Made by a program: the position numbers and the translations under genes. 64,000 nucleotides of DNA from Niabella sp. Its GTDB lineage: Bacteria; Bacteroidota; Bacteroidia; Chitinophagales; Chitinophagaceae. How positions within the stretch are numbered: position 1 is the first letter of the stretch; each line of letters starts with the position of its first letter. The notes under the pieces were generated by a model that saw only the letters and a list, made by a program, of their open reading frames with translations, was not told the origin of the DNA and searched no databases. This document shows positions 61,949-64,000 of the stretch, in pieces. The stretch lies in NCBI GenBank assembly GCA_017744715.1, contig JAGIAT010000001.1:558001-622000 (forward strand), given 5' to 3'.

Positions 61949-64000
61949 TTAAAGGGATGGAATCAGCGCCTTATACAGGGCATCCTGTATATGACCGCGG
62001 ATGCTTAAACGGCCGAGGCCCGGGCTATTGCGTGTGGGATAAACCCGGTTTGAAAGAAAAATATATACAATATTGTATTTGGGATCTACCCATACGCAGG
62101 TGCCGGTAAAGCCGGTATGGCCATAGGTTTGCTGGGATGCATACCTGCTGGGATAAGGGTCGTTGCTGGTTGCATGATCTTTTTCCGGTTTGTCGAACCC
62201 ATATGCCCGGCGGCTGATGGCACTGTGATAGCCGGTAAAGTACTGGATGGTTTCCCATCTCAGAAACCGCTGGCCGTTCAGCTCTCCGCCATTCAGCAGC
62301 ATCTGGTACAGTTTGCCCAGGTCGTAGGCATCGGAGAACAGGCCGGCATGCCCCGCCACACCACCACCCAGCGCGGCGCCTTCGTCATGCACCGTTCCCC
62401 AGATCAACTGGTTGCGGAAACCGGTTTCATTTTCCGTAGGCATAATGCGGTTTAACGGAAAACGCTCCAGCGGATGATAGCCGGTAGTGGTCATATGCAT
62501 CGGCTCATAAAACGTTTTTTGTACATAGGTTTCCAGGGGCATGTTGGAGAGGGTTTCCACAATTTTGCCCAGGAACCAGAAGTCATTATCGCTGTAAATA
62601 TATTTTTTACCGGGTGCTTCTACCGGGCTTTCCAGGATCGTTTTCCATACCGTGTCTTTGTAATCATTACGGATGTAAAGGTTCCGGGCTACCTGGGTGG
62701 TAAAGCCTTCCGTAGCCACATCCCGGTACAGCTCCGGCCGCACCGTTCCGTCCGGGTTCAGGGTCTGTTTATAAAATGGAATAAAGGGCACCATCCCCGC
62801 CTGGTGCAGGATGATATCTTCCAGGGTTAGTTTGGCCTTGCTGGTTTTTTTGGTCCAGGGAAGATAATCTTCCAGTTTTTTTTTCAGATCGATCTTGCCT
62901 TCTTCATACAGTTTCATAACGGAAACGGTGGTAGCCGAAACCTTGGTAACAGAAGCCAGGTCAAAAATGCTGTTCAGTGCCGTAGGTCCCAAAGAATCGT
63001 AGGCATAATTGCCAAAGGCTTTGTGGTATACGATCTGGCCATCTTTAGCGGCGAGTACCACGCAGCCGGGATAGGCTTTTTTTTTGATGCCTTCCTCAGC
63101 AATCGAGTCAACTGCCGCAAACCGTACATCACCAATGGGCTCCATATAACTTACATCGGAACCTTTCTGAATAACACCGGTACCGTATTTCCAGTTGCAA
63201 ACCGTTACAGGCAACGTACCGGAGGCATTGAACCGGGAAGCCAGCCAGTCTGCTGCCACGTTCTGAAAAACAGCATCGTCTTCATAGGCGCCTACCAGCG
63301 ATTTGGCCATACAGAAGCTTCCCAGGGATAAAGGGTTGCCAAAAACAAGCGTTACCGCATTGTTCTGGTTCAGCTGCTGCCAGTTTTGAAGCGCCGTTTG
63401 CGAAATGCCGAAATTGCTGCTGCCTTTTCGGAGGGCCACATTATGAAAACCCAGGATCACCGCATCGTATTTACCCGCCAGTACTTTTTTTACAACGGTG
63501 CCGCCCTGGCCTGCTGCATCTTTATACCGGATATAATAAACGTCTGCATCCAGGTCCTGTTTCAGTCGTTGCGCCAACGCCGTAGACCCGTCGTCATTAA
63601 AGCCTACATAGGCTACTTTTTTACCGGTTAACGGGCGTGCAAAAAAATCATTCCGGAAACCGTCCGGGTTAATGAGCTTTACAACGGTCAGTGCCTGGCG
63701 CGCTATTTTTTCGCGTACCTGGTTGGTGGCTTCGTTCAGATCTTCTGTAAGATGACTGGTGTTTACCGGATCCAGGTGATACAGTCCCAGGTTATATTTG
63801 GCAAGCAGGACGCGTTTTACTTTTGCTTCCAGTTCTTTCCAGTTCAGCCGTTTCTTTTTGATGGCTTCGTTCACTGCTTTAATGGTACCAGGAACACTTT
63901 CCGGAAGACAAAGCATGTCATTACCGGCGATGAGCGCTTCAACAGCAATGGTACCGCCTGGGAAGTATTTGGCAACTCCTTTCATCTCCAGCGCATCGGT
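61949..64000 (-). CDS. GH3/serine beta-lactamase-like fusion protein (5' end missing)
   Basis: 683 codons visible; the N-terminal part lies outside the window. At the very edge TDALEMKGVAKYFPGG aligns with the GH3 nucleophile motif (S/T)DALxM, so D at 63995-63997 is the expected nucleophile. After the GH3 C-terminal domain (to about residue 300) comes a class C beta-lactamase-like serine hydrolase with S-x-x-K in LASVTKVS, YSDND as the Tyr motif and HTGFTG as the KTG-like motif. The combination suggests NagZ-like beta-N-acetylglucosaminidase plus peptide amidase/esterase action on cell-wall fragments. That is an inference from the domain pair. Confidence 0.88.
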   Translation of the reverse strand, partial: TDALEMKGVAKYFPGGTIAVEALIAGNDMLCLPESVPGTIKAVNEAIKKKRLNWKELEAKVKRVLLAKYNLGLYHLDPVNTSHLTEDLNEATNQVREKIARQALTVVKLINPDGFRNDFFARPLTGKKVAYVGFNDDGSTALAQRLKQDLDADVYYIRYKDAAGQGGTVVKKVLAGKYDAVILGFHNVALRKGSSNFGISQTALQNWQQLNQNNAVTLVFGNPLSLGSFCMAKSLVGAYEDDAVFQNVAADWLASRFNASGTLPVTVCNWKYGTGVIQKGSDVSYMEPIGDVRFAAVDSIAEEGIKKKAYPGCVVLAAKDGQIVYHKAFGNYAYDSLGPTALNSIFDLASVTKVSATTVSVMKLYEEGKIDLKKKLEDYLPWTKKTSKAKLTLEDIILHQAGMVPFIPFYKQTLNPDGTVRPELYRDVATEGFTTQVARNLYIRNDYKDTVWKTILESPVEAPGKKYIYSDNDFWFLGKIVETLSNMPLETYVQKTFYEPMHMTTTGYHPLERFPLNRIMPTENETGFRNQLIWGTVHDEGAALGGGVAGHAGLFSDAYDLGKLYQMLLNGGELNGQRFLRWETIQYFTGYHSAISRRAYGFDKPEKDHATSNDPYPSRYASQQTYGHTGFTGTCVWVDPKYNIVYIFLSNRVYPTRNSPGLGRLSIRGHIQDALYKALIPSL

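Overview
The window looks like chromosomal DNA from a member of the phylum Bacteroidota, most likely family Chitinophagaceae; the genus cannot be fixed from sequence alone. The evidence is a SusC/SusD pair, DUF4834 and DUF6580 membrane proteins, a trifunctional MMPL/acyltransferase/methyltransferase of the flexirubin type, many outer-membrane barrel proteins and lipoproteins with SCK/CSK-type lipoboxes, and repeated promoters of the Bacteroidota form TTG/TTTG, about 20 nt, TAnnTTTG. In several cases the TAnnTTTG box sits only 4 to 5 nt before the start codon. No tRNA, rRNA, insertion sequence, prophage or CRISPR array was recognised.

Layout. 1-5.6 kb: the 5' end of hisS, a low-molecular-weight tyrosine phosphatase, a frameshifted LuxR-type remnant, rlmN, and a translationally coupled P1 peptidase plus class IV aminotransferase. 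5.6-8 kb: a metal-related divergon (Fur-family regulator and SCO protein facing a MerC-like membrane protein) and small proteins. 8-20 kb: housekeeping genes on the plus strand, rimP-nusA-infB, a SurA-like chaperone, gmk, a CNNM/CBS protein, tatC, rpiB and an M28 peptidase. 20-33.6 kb: a deoxyhypusine-synthase-like enzyme, a Uma2 nuclease, mutL, an OmpP1-like barrel with an aromatic/glycine-rich lipoprotein, proS, a B12-binding protein, an ABC ATPase overlapping lpxA, an AraC regulator with a cysteine cluster, and an FHS-type sugar transporter.

33.7-44.2 kb is a compact polysaccharide utilisation locus: an AraC regulator divergent from susC, susD, two surface lipoproteins (DUF4959/DUF5000 and DUF4998 types) and a secreted GH29 alpha-L-fucosidase. 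A repeated 13-bp motif lies in the divergent region, one copy 18 nt upstream of a good susC promoter. This suggests regulated uptake of a fucose-containing glycan.

44.5-48.8 kb: an astacin-like lipoprotein protease, a barrel protein, a UGT-like glycosyltransferase and a non-coding tandem array with a 122-bp period. 48.8-58.5 kb, mostly minus strand: an export and tailoring set typical of flexirubin or aryl-polyene lipid clusters (GT2-DUF2062, the MMPL/PlsC/methyltransferase fusion, a phytoene-desaturase-like oxidoreductase, a C45 hydrolase). It is split by a divergent HxlR regulator/SDR pair that shares a palindromic operator, and the ketosynthases normally found with such sets are absent from this window. 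The last 5 kb holds a lipocalin-like lipoprotein, a membrane LytTR regulator whose start codon is unclear, two tandem paralogous barrel proteins, and a GH3/serine-hydrolase fusion cut by the window end.
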